Assembly: GCA_002441005.1 (NCBI GenBank)
Contig: DJWO01000010.1
Span: forward strand, 49,591 to 113,590
DNA length: 64,000 nt
From: Candidatus Aminicenantes bacterium UBA6228
Lineage (GTDB): Bacteria; Acidobacteriota; Aminicenantia; Aminicenantales; Saccharicenantaceae
Reading direction: 5' to 3'
The notes under the pieces are model-generated. The model did no database searches. It saw only the letters and a list, made by a program, of their open reading frames with translations, and was not told where the DNA came from. The number at the start of each line of letters is the position of its first letter. Within the stretch, counting starts at the first letter, position 1. A program made the translations under genes and the position numbers. Shown here one piece after another: positions 25,565 to 35,411 of this stretch.

Positions 25565-26932
25565 ATGAGAAAAGTCCTGCCTTTAAAAATTAGTGTCTCG
25601 GGGGTAAGAGGCATCGTTGGCCAGAGCTTGACTCCTCAGATGGCTGCCCGCTTTGCTTCTGCTTTCGGAACTTATCTCGGTCAGGGCCAGGTCCTGGTTG
25701 GACAGGATTCCAGGCCGTCAGGACTGATGATCAAAAAGGCCGTGACCTGCAGCCTGCTGGCCACCGGCTGTCAGCCAGTCGAAGTTGGCATCCTGCCCAT
25801 GCCGACCATTCTGTTCTTAACCAGAAAAAAGCAGGCCAGAGGGGCAGTGGTCATTACTGCCAGTCATAATCCCTTAGATTGGAACGGCTTAAAATTCATT
25901 GGCCCGGACGGACTCTATCTTCCGGCTTCTCAAATAGAAGAGCTTCTCGACATCTTTCACCAGGGCGAGTTTACTTTTGTTCCAGCTGAAAGAATCAAAC
26001 CAGCTTTGACTGAAAAGAACGCCGGTTTTTTACATCTCAGGCGGATTCTCAGCCAGATCGACGTCAACCTGATCAAAAAAAGAAAATTCAGGCTGGTGGC
26101 TGACTGTGCCAACGGGGCTGGAGCCACTCTGCTCCCTTCTTTTCTCCATGAACTGGGCTGTGAGGTCAGGTTTATTAACACTGAATTGACTGGAACGTTT
26201 GCCCATCAGTCGGAGCCAACGCCTGAAAATTTAAAGGAGCTTGGCCGGGAGGTCAGGGATTTCAAAGCAGCTTTAGGCCTGGCTCAGGATGCTGATGCTG
26301 ACCGCTTAGCCCTGGTAGATGAACAGGGCCGTCCGCTCGGAGAAGATGCCACTTTGAGCCTGAGTGTTGACCATGTCCTCTCCCGGAAAAAAGGGCCGGT
26401 GGTGGTCAATCTTTCTTCCTCCCTGGTCATCGAGGATATTGCCGGAAAATTCGGGGTGCCTGTTTACCGGACAAAAATCGGCGAAAGTAACGTGGTCGAA
26501 AAGATGATAGAGACCAGAGCCGTGGTTGGAGGTGAAGGAAATGGCGGAGTCATCTGGCCGGCTGTTCATCCCTGTCGCGATTCCTTCACCGCCGCGGGTT
26601 TAATCCTGGAGAGATTAGCCGGGTTTCCGGGTTCAATTTCGGAATTGATGGATACTTTTCCCCGCTATTACCTCCTCAAAGATAAATTTGATTGCCCGGC
26701 TGAGCTGGCTTTCCGGGCCCTGACAGAATTGAGGCGCCGCTATCAATCTGAAAATATCTCAACGGTTGATGGCTTAAAAATTATCCGGGAAAAAGCCTGG
26801 TTTCATCTCCGCCCCTCCAACACTGAGCCTATTATCCGGGTGATGGCCGAAGCCAGAACTGCCAAAAAAGCCAGGCAGCTTTTAGAGGATTTTAAAAATG
26901 AAATTAAACAGATTCTGAGGCAGTTGAGCTAA
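25565..26932 (+). CDS. Phosphomannomutase/phosphoglucomutase (phosphoglucosamine-mutase-like), active form
   Basis: 455 residues. All four family loops are intact: phosphoserine ITASHNP (Ser100), metal loop DADADR (Asp242, 244, 246), sugar loop GGEGNGG and phosphate loop RPSNTEPIIRV. It should interconvert hexose 1- and 6-phosphates. Glucosamine, mannose and glucose are all possible; family position cannot be settled by eye. It is the downstream partner of the degenerate paralogue (17-bp gap) and both begin with the same SVSGVRGI-type sequence, so this is a tandem duplication with divergence. Confidence 0.9.
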   Translation: MRKVLPLKISVSGVRGIVGQSLTPQMAARFASAFGTYLGQGQVLVGQDSRPSGLMIKKAVTCSLLATGCQPVEVGILPMPTILFLTRKKQARGAVVITASHNPLDWNGLKFIGPDGLYLPASQIEELLDIFHQGEFTFVPAERIKPALTEKNAGFLHLRRILSQIDVNLIKKRKFRLVADCANGAGATLLPSFLHELGCEVRFINTELTGTFAHQSEPTPENLKELGREVRDFKAALGLAQDADADRLALVDEQGRPLGEDATLSLSVDHVLSRKKGPVVVNLSSSLVIEDIAGKFGVPVYRTKIGESNVVEKMIETRAVVGGEGNGGVIWPAVHPCRDSFTAAGLILERLAGFPGSISELMDTFPRYYLLKDKFDCPAELAFRALTELRRRYQSENISTVDGLKIIREKAWFHLRPSNTEPIIRVMAEARTAKKARQLLEDFKNEIKQILRQLS

Positions 26933-27065
26933 AGCTGAAGACCCGGTTGCTATCAACTGGTAAGAAGCCCTTTGAAATTGATAGATAGATAAACAGTAAC
27001 TTTAAAAATAAAGCCGACGTTTATAAAATATAAAGGCTAAGATTATGTTTGGAGAAGGAGCCAGC

Positions 27066-29870
27066 ATGAAAAAATCCAGCCAGCTTAATCAGGTTTTATC
27101 CTTGTTTAGCTTCATTCTTTTATTCTCAGCCTACGCCCCGGGGCAGACTTACCGGGGACTGGAACCTCCCGGCCGCAGTCCATTCGGGCTGATGCCGGAG
27201 ACAGCCATTAATCTGACCGATTGGTTTATTCAATCTTCAGCTAAATTAAAGCAGGGCGGAGAACAGATATCCTTGCCGGGCATTGTACCTGATCGCTGGT
27301 TTCCAGCCTCGGTTCCCTCGACAGTCCTCGGAACTCTGGTTGAAGATAATGTTTATGAAGATGTCTTTTTTGGCAAGAATTTAGAAAATATCAAGTCGGA
27401 AGATTTTCAGGTTTCCTGGTGGTACAGAACTGAATTCCTGGCCACTCCTTTTCCCGGGAAAAATATGGCCAGGCTTGAACTCGAAGGACTCAATTACCGG
27501 GCCAATATCTGGCTAAATGGCCAGAAAGTGGCTGACGCCTCTGAAATATATGGAGCCTTCCGCCACTTTGACCTCAATATTTCCAGATATCTTAAATTTG
27601 GCGAAAAAAATGTTCTGGCCATCGAGGTCATACCACCGGTCCCGGGTGAACCATCCATCGGGTTTGTCGACTGGAACCCGGCGCCGCCTGACCGGAATAT
27701 GGGCTTATGGCGGCCGGTCAGGATAAAATTGACCGGGCCCGTGGACATCATCAACCCTTTTGTTCAGTCCAGGCTTGATACCACCAATTTAAAAGAAGCC
27801 AGATTGACCGTTCAGGCTCAGTTAAGAAATAATTCGGAGCAACCTGTGACTGGCAGCCTGGAGGCCAGGATAGAAAAAATCAACCTGTCTCAAGAAGTAA
27901 AACTTGAACCGGGGCAAGTTAAAACGGTAATTTTCTCTCCAGACAAATATAAAGAGCTGGTCCTGGTCAATCCCAGAATCTGGTGGACTCATGACCTGGG
28001 CCAGCCGGAACTCTATGATCTGGTTCTATCCTTCAGAACTAAACCTGCCGCTGGCGGTGAAAAACCACCGGCTAAGGATTTGCGGCCTGATGTTAAAAGC
28101 GAGGAAAAGAATCAGAGTAAGGAAACTGATAAAGACAAAATGAAGGTCCCTCCTCAATTTAAATCCTTAGAACCTCTCTCTGATCTGACCTCGGTTAGAT
28201 TTGGAATAAGGGAGATTAAGGATTATTTAACTGAGGATGGCTATAAAGGTTATCTGTTAAATGGCCGGAAAATTCTGATCAGAGGCGGAGGTTATACTGA
28301 TGATCTTTTTCTCCACACCTCCTCCAAAAAGCTCCGGGCCGAGCTAAATTATGCCAGGCACCTTAATCTCAATGCCCTGCGTCTCGAAGGTTTCTGGGGA
28401 ACCAGCCAGGAACTTTATAATTTATGTGATGAGCTTGGCTTGCTCCTGATGGCTGGCTGGAGCTGTCACTGGGAATGGGAGAGCTATCTTGGTAAGCCAG
28501 TCGATCCGGTCTATGGCGGAATTATCAGCCCGGAAGATATCAAATTAATCTCCAGTTCGTTCCGGGACCAGGTTCTCTGGTTGCGAAACCATCCCAGTAT
28601 CTTTGTCTGGGCCCTGGCCAGTGATCTTGTCCCCAAGCCCGAACTGGAAAGAGAATATCAGGCAACCCTAAAGGAACTGGATCCGGACCGGCCCTTTCTC
28701 AACTCGACCGGAACAAAGGTCAGTCCTGTTTCCGGCCCCTCAGGCGTCAAGATGAACGGTCCTTATGACTGGGTTCCACCCAATTACTGGTATGAGGACA
28801 AAAAGAACGGCGGAGCTTTTGGCTTTAATACTGAAACCGGTCCTGGACCTCAGGTACCAGTTCTGGAAAGCCTGAGAGCTATGATTCCAGAAGGACATCT
28901 CTGGCCACCTGATGAGGTCTGGTACTACCATTGCTGCCGGGGTATTTTCCGGAATCTCGACCGCTACCATGAAGCCCTGAAGAACAGGCTTGGCTGGCCA
29001 GATAATATCGCTGACTACGAAAAAAAGGCTCAGTATCTAAATTATGAGGCCATGAGAGGCATGTTTGAAGCCTTTGTGGCCAGAAGGCCAAAAGCCACCG
29101 GGATCATTGACTGGATGTATAATTCAGCCTGGCCCAAGCTCTGGTGGCAGCTTTTTGACTATTATCTGCTGCCGACTGGAGCATTTTATGGAGCTAAAAA
29201 AGCCTGCCAGCCACTACACTTAATCTATGATTATGAGACCCGGGAGATCATTGCCTCCAATCTGGGTAGTGAAAAAGCAGAAAAACTGAAGGCTGTGATT
29301 AGAATTCTGGATGTTGAGTCCAGAGAAAAATACCGGGCAGAATTCCCGGTTGATCTTCAGCCAGATAGCCGGCTGAGCTTAGTTAAACTGCCCGAGCCTG
29401 GAGAGCTAACCGGCGTTTATTTTCTAGACCTGAAGTTAGCCGGCCAGAAAGGCGAATGGAAAGATGAGAATTTCTATTGCTTAACCAATCCACTGGACGG
29501 GCTGGCTTTTGATCAGACTGTCTGGTATGTCACCCCGGTTAAAAAATATGCTGATCTGACGGCCTTAAATTCCTTGCCGGAAGCTAAGGTGAACTACCGC
29601 TGGAAGGTAGAAGGGCGGGGAGCAAAGAGGACTCTGGTTATTGAGCTCGCCAACAATTCACCTTATGTAGCTTTTAATCTTGAAATTCAGGTCCTTAAAA
29701 AATTGAGAGAGAAATCAGTGGTACCATTGTTTCTTGATGACAATTACTTTTCCCTCCTGCCCGGTGACAAAAGAGTAATCAAAGGCTACTTTAATTTCGA
29801 CGATCTGGAAGGCGATGAAGTGGATCTAAGAATCAGGGGTTGGAATGTCAGGGCTTATGCCAACAAATAA
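27066..29870 (+). CDS. Secreted GH2 exo-beta-D-glucosaminidase
   Basis: 934 residues with a signal peptide (~1-30). A GH2 sugar-binding domain (GLNYRANIWLNGQ, MGLWRPVRIKL), Ig-like domains and a TIM barrel follow. The barrel resembles CsxA-type exo-beta-glucosaminidases: ASD at residue 520 where ordinary GH2 enzymes have N-E, then SGVKMNGPYDWVPPNYWY and GFNTETGPG with the predicted nucleophile Glu590; the Asp-Glu spacing (70) is close to that in CsxA (72). It would release glucosamine from chitosan oligomers. A Lys/Glu/Pro-rich low-complexity insertion lies at ~340-370. The ATG at 27066 has AGGAG five bases upstream; an earlier ATG at 27045 has no site. Confidence 0.83.
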   Translation: MKKSSQLNQVLSLFSFILLFSAYAPGQTYRGLEPPGRSPFGLMPETAINLTDWFIQSSAKLKQGGEQISLPGIVPDRWFPASVPSTVLGTLVEDNVYEDVFFGKNLENIKSEDFQVSWWYRTEFLATPFPGKNMARLELEGLNYRANIWLNGQKVADASEIYGAFRHFDLNISRYLKFGEKNVLAIEVIPPVPGEPSIGFVDWNPAPPDRNMGLWRPVRIKLTGPVDIINPFVQSRLDTTNLKEARLTVQAQLRNNSEQPVTGSLEARIEKINLSQEVKLEPGQVKTVIFSPDKYKELVLVNPRIWWTHDLGQPELYDLVLSFRTKPAAGGEKPPAKDLRPDVKSEEKNQSKETDKDKMKVPPQFKSLEPLSDLTSVRFGIREIKDYLTEDGYKGYLLNGRKILIRGGGYTDDLFLHTSSKKLRAELNYARHLNLNALRLEGFWGTSQELYNLCDELGLLLMAGWSCHWEWESYLGKPVDPVYGGIISPEDIKLISSSFRDQVLWLRNHPSIFVWALASDLVPKPELEREYQATLKELDPDRPFLNSTGTKVSPVSGPSGVKMNGPYDWVPPNYWYEDKKNGGAFGFNTETGPGPQVPVLESLRAMIPEGHLWPPDEVWYYHCCRGIFRNLDRYHEALKNRLGWPDNIADYEKKAQYLNYEAMRGMFEAFVARRPKATGIIDWMYNSAWPKLWWQLFDYYLLPTGAFYGAKKACQPLHLIYDYETREIIASNLGSEKAEKLKAVIRILDVESREKYRAEFPVDLQPDSRLSLVKLPEPGELTGVYFLDLKLAGQKGEWKDENFYCLTNPLDGLAFDQTVWYVTPVKKYADLTALNSLPEAKVNYRWKVEGRGAKRTLVIELANNSPYVAFNLEIQVLKKLREKSVVPLFLDDNYFSLLPGDKRVIKGYFNFDDLEGDEVDLRIRGWNVRAYANK

Positions 29871-29905
29871 TTAAAATCTGAGAAAGAGAGTATTGGCCTC
29901 AGCTC

Positions 29906-31945
29906 TCAGTTCTTCTTCAGGGATCTGACCAGCTCTTTTAACCGGTCCTGCCCGGCGTCGAGAGACAGAGACTTTTCCCAGATAGCCAGGGCCCGGTCTT
30001 TATCGCCCAGCTGGAAGTAACAGGTTCCGAGATAATTCATGATCTCAACGCTCAGGCCGAAACGGTTCAGATATTGTTCATAATAAACGGCGGCCTGGCT
30101 GAACTCATTAATTGACTGATAAGTCCGCCCGAGAAGGGAAACCACCTCGGCTGGAGCCTCAGGCCGGTCAAAAGGCTTGATGACCGTCAGAACTGATTGA
30201 AAATCGTTATTCCTGAATAAAGCTTCACCATAGGCAATGGCCTGACTTAGGTCAGGACGGGCGGCGTAGGCCCGGCTTAGCCGCTGGCAGGCTTCCTGGA
30301 CCCGGTTAGAATTGAGCAATTGCAGCCCGGTCTGAAATAATTCATCTTCCGGGCTGACCAGGGCTTTAGAAACTATAACCGGATGCGCCAGACCGGAACT
30401 GTCAGACAGCTCAAAATTGGCCCGGGCCGAACTCAAAACCTGGTTGGAAGCCAGCAACTCAACCGCTAAGGTATAATAACCGGGTCGGCTACCATTCAAA
30501 GGTATCTGGCCGGTAAAAATATCGTCAGGTCCGAGACTATCCAGCTTTTCTTCCCGGCTCAAGACTGGCTTATCTTCCTGATTTAACTGGTAGCGGAGTC
30601 TGGCTTCTGACCTTAAATCCCCTTTTAAGCCCGAAAGTTGACAGCAAAAGATAAGATGGTCGGACGGTAGATAAGCTTTTTTGGCCTGGACAAGAATCTG
30701 GCCCGGTTCAATCGTAAAAGGAGCCACTCCGCCAGCCGGAGAGGAAGGCTGGAAGTCATAAGCCAGCAGAACCTTCCCGACCTGTGGCCGGTCGCTTCCG
30801 GACGGCAAAGTCAACCGGCAGGAATAACTGGAGAACTCCTTGGACAATGGATTTTTAACCAGCAGATCAAAATTATAATCACCAGGAATTAAAGGGAAGA
30901 CATCCTGAAAGGAAATGGATCTTTGACCGATACCGGTCAGTTGATCCCTGGTCAGGGTCAGAGGTAATGTCCGGTTGAACTGATAGATCGTTTTGCCCTG
31001 ATCATCAGAAATCCGCCCATTAAGGTCAAACCTGACCAGGTAATTAGAGCCATCCGGTTCAACTGATAGTTTGGCCGGCTCAAAAAAATAGTTCACTAAA
31101 TAATTACCCTGGTTGTCCTGCCTGGTCCAAATTTCAAAATCAGCTTTGATGTAATTGGTACTGTACTCAACTTCAATTAAATCTTTAAACTTAAACCAGG
31201 CCTGGGCGTAGGCATCTTCAATTTTTCTCTGAGGCAGGGATAAAACCGTGGCCAGAAGTCTATTAGAAGCCAGATTGATAATACCCGGGGCCATTCTTTC
31301 ACTGGGAATCAAACTCAGGGATTGCTCAGCCAGATTAGGCGACAGCTGATAGAGTTTCTGATAAGCATCCCGGGCATCGCGGGCATTATACATATAATCG
31401 GCAACCAGAGCCTGCGGTCCATAATCAGAAGGTGAATAAAGAATATACTCTCCAGTGCCTTCTTTTTTGAAAAAGATGATATTAAAAGCAGGAGGTAAAT
31501 TTGATTTCGGGTCGCCATAATAAAACCAGATCTGAGCCGGATAAACCCCGTCAATATCTTCATACTTTTCAATGTTATTGGGAGGCCCGAGTATGATGTA
31601 AATGCGGCCCTGATCAGTTTTCCAGCCGGGCTGGCCTGTCCCCCGGCCAAGATACTCGTTGGCATAGTTAAAGCGGCGATAATGTTCTTCCCTGAATTCA
31701 TTCTGGGGGGTCTCGGGAGTCGGGTCGCGCTGCTTCCAGAAAGCCTCTATAAAAACCTCCCTTTCCCGGTCAGTTTGAAGTTTCAAGAAAACTTCCTTTT
31801 CTTTAGGAGTGATAAGGTAGACCACTTCCTCATCAAGCCATTTCCGGTATCTTTCAGGCAGTACAGAAGCGATCAGGAAAAGACAGGTAAAGAAAACCAG
31901 AATCAGACTGGTTAAGGTTTTAAATTTAAAGGACTTAATAACCAT
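29906..31945 (-). CDS. GWxTD-domain protein with C-terminal TPR repeats
   Basis: 679 residues. Hydrophobic N-terminus (signal peptide or anchor, ~10-28). Residues ~30-190 hold the GWxTD domain: AFWKQRDPTPETPQNEF, then GWKTDQGRIYIILGPP and AQIWFYYGDP. A beta-rich middle follows, and the last ~140 residues are TPR-like helices. The family is uncharacterised; it is common in the Acidobacteria/Aminicenantes/Bacteroidetes world and probably periplasmic. It lies downstream of the TonB receptor on the same strand but beyond a strong terminator, so it has its own transcript. Confidence 0.82.
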   Translation of the reverse strand: MVIKSFKFKTLTSLILVFFTCLFLIASVLPERYRKWLDEEVVYLITPKEKEVFLKLQTDREREVFIEAFWKQRDPTPETPQNEFREEHYRRFNYANEYLGRGTGQPGWKTDQGRIYIILGPPNNIEKYEDIDGVYPAQIWFYYGDPKSNLPPAFNIIFFKKEGTGEYILYSPSDYGPQALVADYMYNARDARDAYQKLYQLSPNLAEQSLSLIPSERMAPGIINLASNRLLATVLSLPQRKIEDAYAQAWFKFKDLIEVEYSTNYIKADFEIWTRQDNQGNYLVNYFFEPAKLSVEPDGSNYLVRFDLNGRISDDQGKTIYQFNRTLPLTLTRDQLTGIGQRSISFQDVFPLIPGDYNFDLLVKNPLSKEFSSYSCRLTLPSGSDRPQVGKVLLAYDFQPSSPAGGVAPFTIEPGQILVQAKKAYLPSDHLIFCCQLSGLKGDLRSEARLRYQLNQEDKPVLSREEKLDSLGPDDIFTGQIPLNGSRPGYYTLAVELLASNQVLSSARANFELSDSSGLAHPVIVSKALVSPEDELFQTGLQLLNSNRVQEACQRLSRAYAARPDLSQAIAYGEALFRNNDFQSVLTVIKPFDRPEAPAEVVSLLGRTYQSINEFSQAAVYYEQYLNRFGLSVEIMNYLGTCYFQLGDKDRALAIWEKSLSLDAGQDRLKELVRSLKKN

Positions 31946-32078
31946 CGGTTAAGACTTTATCTGCCTTGGATTAGAAACCCGGCTTATCTTGAGATTTTTC
32001 ATTTATGACTAACGGCTTAAACCTCAGTTTTGTTTCCTGATCCTTTCTAAGATTATATCTTTTTTACTATCTGGGGGC

Positions 32079-32111
32079 AAAAAAATGGCGCCCGGGGAAT
32101 TCCCGGGCGCC
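32079..32111 (-). terminator. Rho-independent terminator of the TonB-receptor gene
   Basis: GGCGCCCGGG (32087-32096) and CCCGGGCGCC (32102-32111) form a perfect 10-bp stem around a 5-base loop, followed on the minus strand by ATTTTTTT. It lies 28 bp after the TonB-receptor stop codon. Confidence 0.85.
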
Positions 32112-32139
32112 ATAATCCAATTCAACTTCCTGCAGGTAA

Positions 32140-35100
32140 TCAGTATTCGTAGCTAAAACTCAGACGAATCATGCGTGAGGGGTAAGTTATACCAGAAACC
32201 CGTCCGATTTCCGGTTCAATAGCTCCACCATAGCCAGCGTTGGTAACCGCATGTTCATTAAACAGGTTTAGAATATCCACGGCCAATCTGATCTGACCAG
32301 CTCTGTTCAGACTAAAGGCTCGGTCCAATCTCAAATCAACTACTGTTTCATGAGGGAGATACCAGGGCTTGTTCGGATCAATGGACACGATATAGTTATC
32401 TCCGGTGTTGACGACCAGACCCTGAGGATAGCCCCACTGAGTGACCACTGGATAAGTTTCCAGCGGCCACAGCGGCCGGCCAGAGTTATACCTGATTCTC
32501 CAGCCCAGGTCAGTTTCAATAAAGGGAATGCGATAAGAACCGGACAGCTTGAACTCGAATTTTTGAGTATGGGGCAGTGGTCCTTCCATATTGTTAACTG
32601 TTTGATTCAGCCCGGCCAGAAAAGTAGTATCCATAACCATCGGGCCATCGAAATTAAAGTCCTGACGGACAGGTCTCATGGCAAAGCCATCTGACCAGGA
32701 AAAGACAGCCGAGGTCATCAACTGCCATCTGTTCGAATAACGTTTGTTCAGCATAAACTGCAAACCCTGATATAGACGCTTTGGTTTGACGCTACCTACC
32801 GCTGACATGTTCTGAACCATGTAGTCAGTGTTACTGCCAATCCAGCCAATATCAGCCCCGTTAATCACACCATCCTCGTTGAAATCCTCCATTTTAATGC
32901 TGTAAAGAGAAACAACCTGTCCGTAGCTAGTCGTATATTCTTTCATCTCGTATTCAAATGGTTCCTGGGTTTGACGGTTCAATGGCCAGTTAACAAAAAT
33001 ATTTCCCGTTCTTTTCCAGATGTAGGTAGCGCTTATAGATAAATCCTTGATTAGTTCTCTCTCCAGGTTAAGGGTGATCTGATCAGTGTACTGGTCTTTG
33101 GTGCCGTCTTTGACTTTTAACTGCCAGGAATAATCCCGGGTAGTATCCAGCATCCATTCCGGCCTGGCTTCGGGAGTTTCATAGTCCGGGTCCGCTAAAT
33201 AACGAGCAGCATTAACCGTCTCAGACGAAGAAATAAAGTTGTCCCCATCGAGGTCGACCAGTCCAAAGGGAATGGTGTAGAAGTGATATTGGATATCAGC
33301 CATGGGCATATCGGGGCCGAATCTTCTTAAGTATTCCACACTTAAAGGTAAATAGTAGCGGCCGTAGCTCGCCCGGAAAATGGTCTTCATATCTCCAGTA
33401 ATAGCCCAGGTCAGACCGATTCTTGGTGAGAAGTTTTTGAAATCAAAAATGTTGTCTGTTCCCTGCCTTTCCCTTAAGACTGGCGGCGGCGAGTTAATCT
33501 CATCAGGAGTAGTAGCATATTCGTAGATCTTTCCCTTGCCATATTTGGTCGTCATCCGGTCATAGCGCAAGCCAACGTTAATGGTCAGTCTCTTAAACGG
33601 AGTCCACTGGTCATCAAAAAAGCCGCCAGCCTGGTTAGCAGTCCTAACTGTCAGGAAAGGATTAAGCCAGGTCTGGCTGTTGTAGAAGACCAGGCCAGTA
33701 GCCCCATACCAATTTTGGAGATAAGTGATGTTCTGCGTCCAGGGAGCCGGGTAAGCAAAATTGGCATAATTGTGAAAATAACCGCCCATCCAGTTACCCC
33801 GGCCCAGGGTATACTGAATACCAAATTTGATATCGTGTTCGCCCAGAAAATGTTCGGCATAGTAAGAAACATCAGCCTGCAGAGTATTGCGGCTTGATTT
33901 TTGAGCTTCAACATTAGGCATCGAACCGTTAATTCCATAAGTGGCCCACTTCCACCAGTTAATATAGCCCGGGTTCTCGGGGGCATCATCAGGAATAAAT
34001 GGCTTATCATCTCTCCAGAAACCGAGCCACTTGACTGTCAAAACCGTTTTGCCAGAAGCCATCCATTGCCACTGAGCAGAGATGCTGTTAGTCTGGCTGT
34101 TCTGTCCATAGCTCATAGTCGGGTCCCAATGGGGATTCCAGGTCCAGCCATCTCCCTTATTCTTCTCATAATGATAGGCTATCCAGGCCCGGTGATTGGT
34201 CCAGGGCTCAGCCGTCACCTTAAGATCAGCGAATCTTCCCCAGTATCTATTCGGAACTGTCCAGAAAGGCGACTTGGAATTGCTGCGGATATAATCAATT
34301 CCGCCGTAAAACCAGATTTTGTCCTTTTTGATCGGGCCGCCGGCTGTTAAATTGAATTCATATTGTTTGGTATTCTTGTTCAGAATGTCGTCGCCAGGCC
34401 CGATATAGAGCTTCTCTCCATAAGGTCCAAAGTCCCCGACATCCAGGCGTGCCCCGGGTGTGGCCGGTTTGGGCTGATTGTCAGCTATCCAGTCTTTGGG
34501 AGCCCCATAAACACTAAAATTGCCATGGAAATCGTTACTGCCAGACTTGGTTAAGACATCAATAGCCACCCCTGAGTAGCTGCCATATTCCGCCCTGGAG
34601 CCAAGGGCAATCACCCTGACTTCTTCAACAGCATTGTAATTAACATTTACCAGAGAGCCATAAGCAGCCGATCTTGGATTAGTTGTATTTACCCCGTTAA
34701 TTAAAAACACATTTTCATTGGATGAGCCGCCATAGGCACTGGGGCTGGGCAGCCAGCTGCCATCTTTACCCTGGGCCACCATGCCTGGAGTCGTCAGAGC
34801 TAAATCATAGAAAGCATCCCGGCTGGTCGGCAGTTTGGCCAGGAGCTCGCTTTGAAGGTTAGTTGAAATAGTTGAAGTTTTAGCATCAACCACTGGCCCG
34901 GTCGCCGTTACCGTTACGGTTTCCTCCAGCTTGCCCATTTCCATTCTGACCTCGACCACAATAGAAGAACCGGCAGTAATGACGATATTTTCCTGTCTTG
35001 TAGTCTTGAATCCCTGAAGAGAGGCAGTCAGAACATACTTTCCAGGCGGAAGGTTCATAAATACATAGGAACCTCTCGCTGACGTCTGGGTAGCTCTTTT

Positions 35101-35283
35101 CCCGCCCATTAAAGCCGGACTGCTAACCTCAACAGTAACACCTGGAAGAGGAGCACCTTGTTCATCCATAACAGTACCGGTCAACTTGCCATACTCAATC
35201 GTCTGGGAACTCAGCATGGGGGCCAGTATCAGGACAACCAGGCCAAGGCAGAAAGCTTTTTCCCGCCATTTAAAGCTTTTCAT
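32140..35283 (-). CDS. TonB-dependent outer-membrane receptor with carboxypeptidase-regulatory N-terminal domain
   Basis: 1047 residues. Signal peptide (~1-28), then a carboxypeptidase-D regulatory-like beta sandwich (residues ~32-115; GTVMDEQGAPLPGVTVEV, YVFMNLPPGKYVLTA), a plug domain (~125-250, including ENVFLINGVNTTNP) and a long beta-barrel rich in aromatic residues ending in IRLSFSYEY, with a terminal aromatic as usual for outer-membrane barrels. This is the Oar/SusC-like layout found in Acidobacteria and Bacteroidetes. Context suggests uptake of oligosaccharides, but the substrate is unproven and no SusD partner is visible. Preceded by AGGAGG and by an overlapping 34-codon leader ORF. 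Confidence 0.9.
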   Translation of the reverse strand: MKSFKWREKAFCLGLVVLILAPMLSSQTIEYGKLTGTVMDEQGAPLPGVTVEVSSPALMGGKRATQTSARGSYVFMNLPPGKYVLTASLQGFKTTRQENIVITAGSSIVVEVRMEMGKLEETVTVTATGPVVDAKTSTISTNLQSELLAKLPTSRDAFYDLALTTPGMVAQGKDGSWLPSPSAYGGSSNENVFLINGVNTTNPRSAAYGSLVNVNYNAVEEVRVIALGSRAEYGSYSGVAIDVLTKSGSNDFHGNFSVYGAPKDWIADNQPKPATPGARLDVGDFGPYGEKLYIGPGDDILNKNTKQYEFNLTAGGPIKKDKIWFYGGIDYIRSNSKSPFWTVPNRYWGRFADLKVTAEPWTNHRAWIAYHYEKNKGDGWTWNPHWDPTMSYGQNSQTNSISAQWQWMASGKTVLTVKWLGFWRDDKPFIPDDAPENPGYINWWKWATYGINGSMPNVEAQKSSRNTLQADVSYYAEHFLGEHDIKFGIQYTLGRGNWMGGYFHNYANFAYPAPWTQNITYLQNWYGATGLVFYNSQTWLNPFLTVRTANQAGGFFDDQWTPFKRLTINVGLRYDRMTTKYGKGKIYEYATTPDEINSPPPVLRERQGTDNIFDFKNFSPRIGLTWAITGDMKTIFRASYGRYYLPLSVEYLRRFGPDMPMADIQYHFYTIPFGLVDLDGDNFISSSETVNAARYLADPDYETPEARPEWMLDTTRDYSWQLKVKDGTKDQYTDQITLNLERELIKDLSISATYIWKRTGNIFVNWPLNRQTQEPFEYEMKEYTTSYGQVVSLYSIKMEDFNEDGVINGADIGWIGSNTDYMVQNMSAVGSVKPKRLYQGLQFMLNKRYSNRWQLMTSAVFSWSDGFAMRPVRQDFNFDGPMVMDTTFLAGLNQTVNNMEGPLPHTQKFEFKLSGSYRIPFIETDLGWRIRYNSGRPLWPLETYPVVTQWGYPQGLVVNTGDNYIVSIDPNKPWYLPHETVVDLRLDRAFSLNRAGQIRLAVDILNLFNEHAVTNAGYGGAIEPEIGRVSGITYPSRMIRLSFSYEY

Positions 35284-35374
35284 TTTTCCCTCCTGTTTTC
35301 GTAACGCCCTTTCTTCCTGCTATTAAAGCGGGCAGGAAGAGACCCTGAGACCCTGATATTTTAATCACTGGCAT
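35270..35374 (-). CDS. Putative 34-residue leader peptide of the TonB-receptor mRNA
   Basis: Not a recognised family. It begins MPVIKISGSQG and ends GGKNEKL. Its ATG (plus 35372-35374) follows an eight-base perfect anti-16S complement, AAGGAGGT, four bases away, better than the site of the receptor itself. The stop TAA lies inside codons 4-5 of the receptor, so the two frames overlap by 14 bases and could be translationally coupled. It contains a perfect 9-bp hairpin, TCTTCCTGC/GCAGGAAGA (plus 35312-35340), and a GGGTCTCAGGGTCTC direct repeat. A regulatory leader is inference; it may also be chance. Confidence 0.4.
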   Translation of the reverse strand: MPVIKISGSQGLFLPALIAGRKGVTKTGGKNEKL

Positions 35375-35411
35375 TCCCACCTCCTTTCCATCCAAAATAT
35401 CACCAGTTTTT

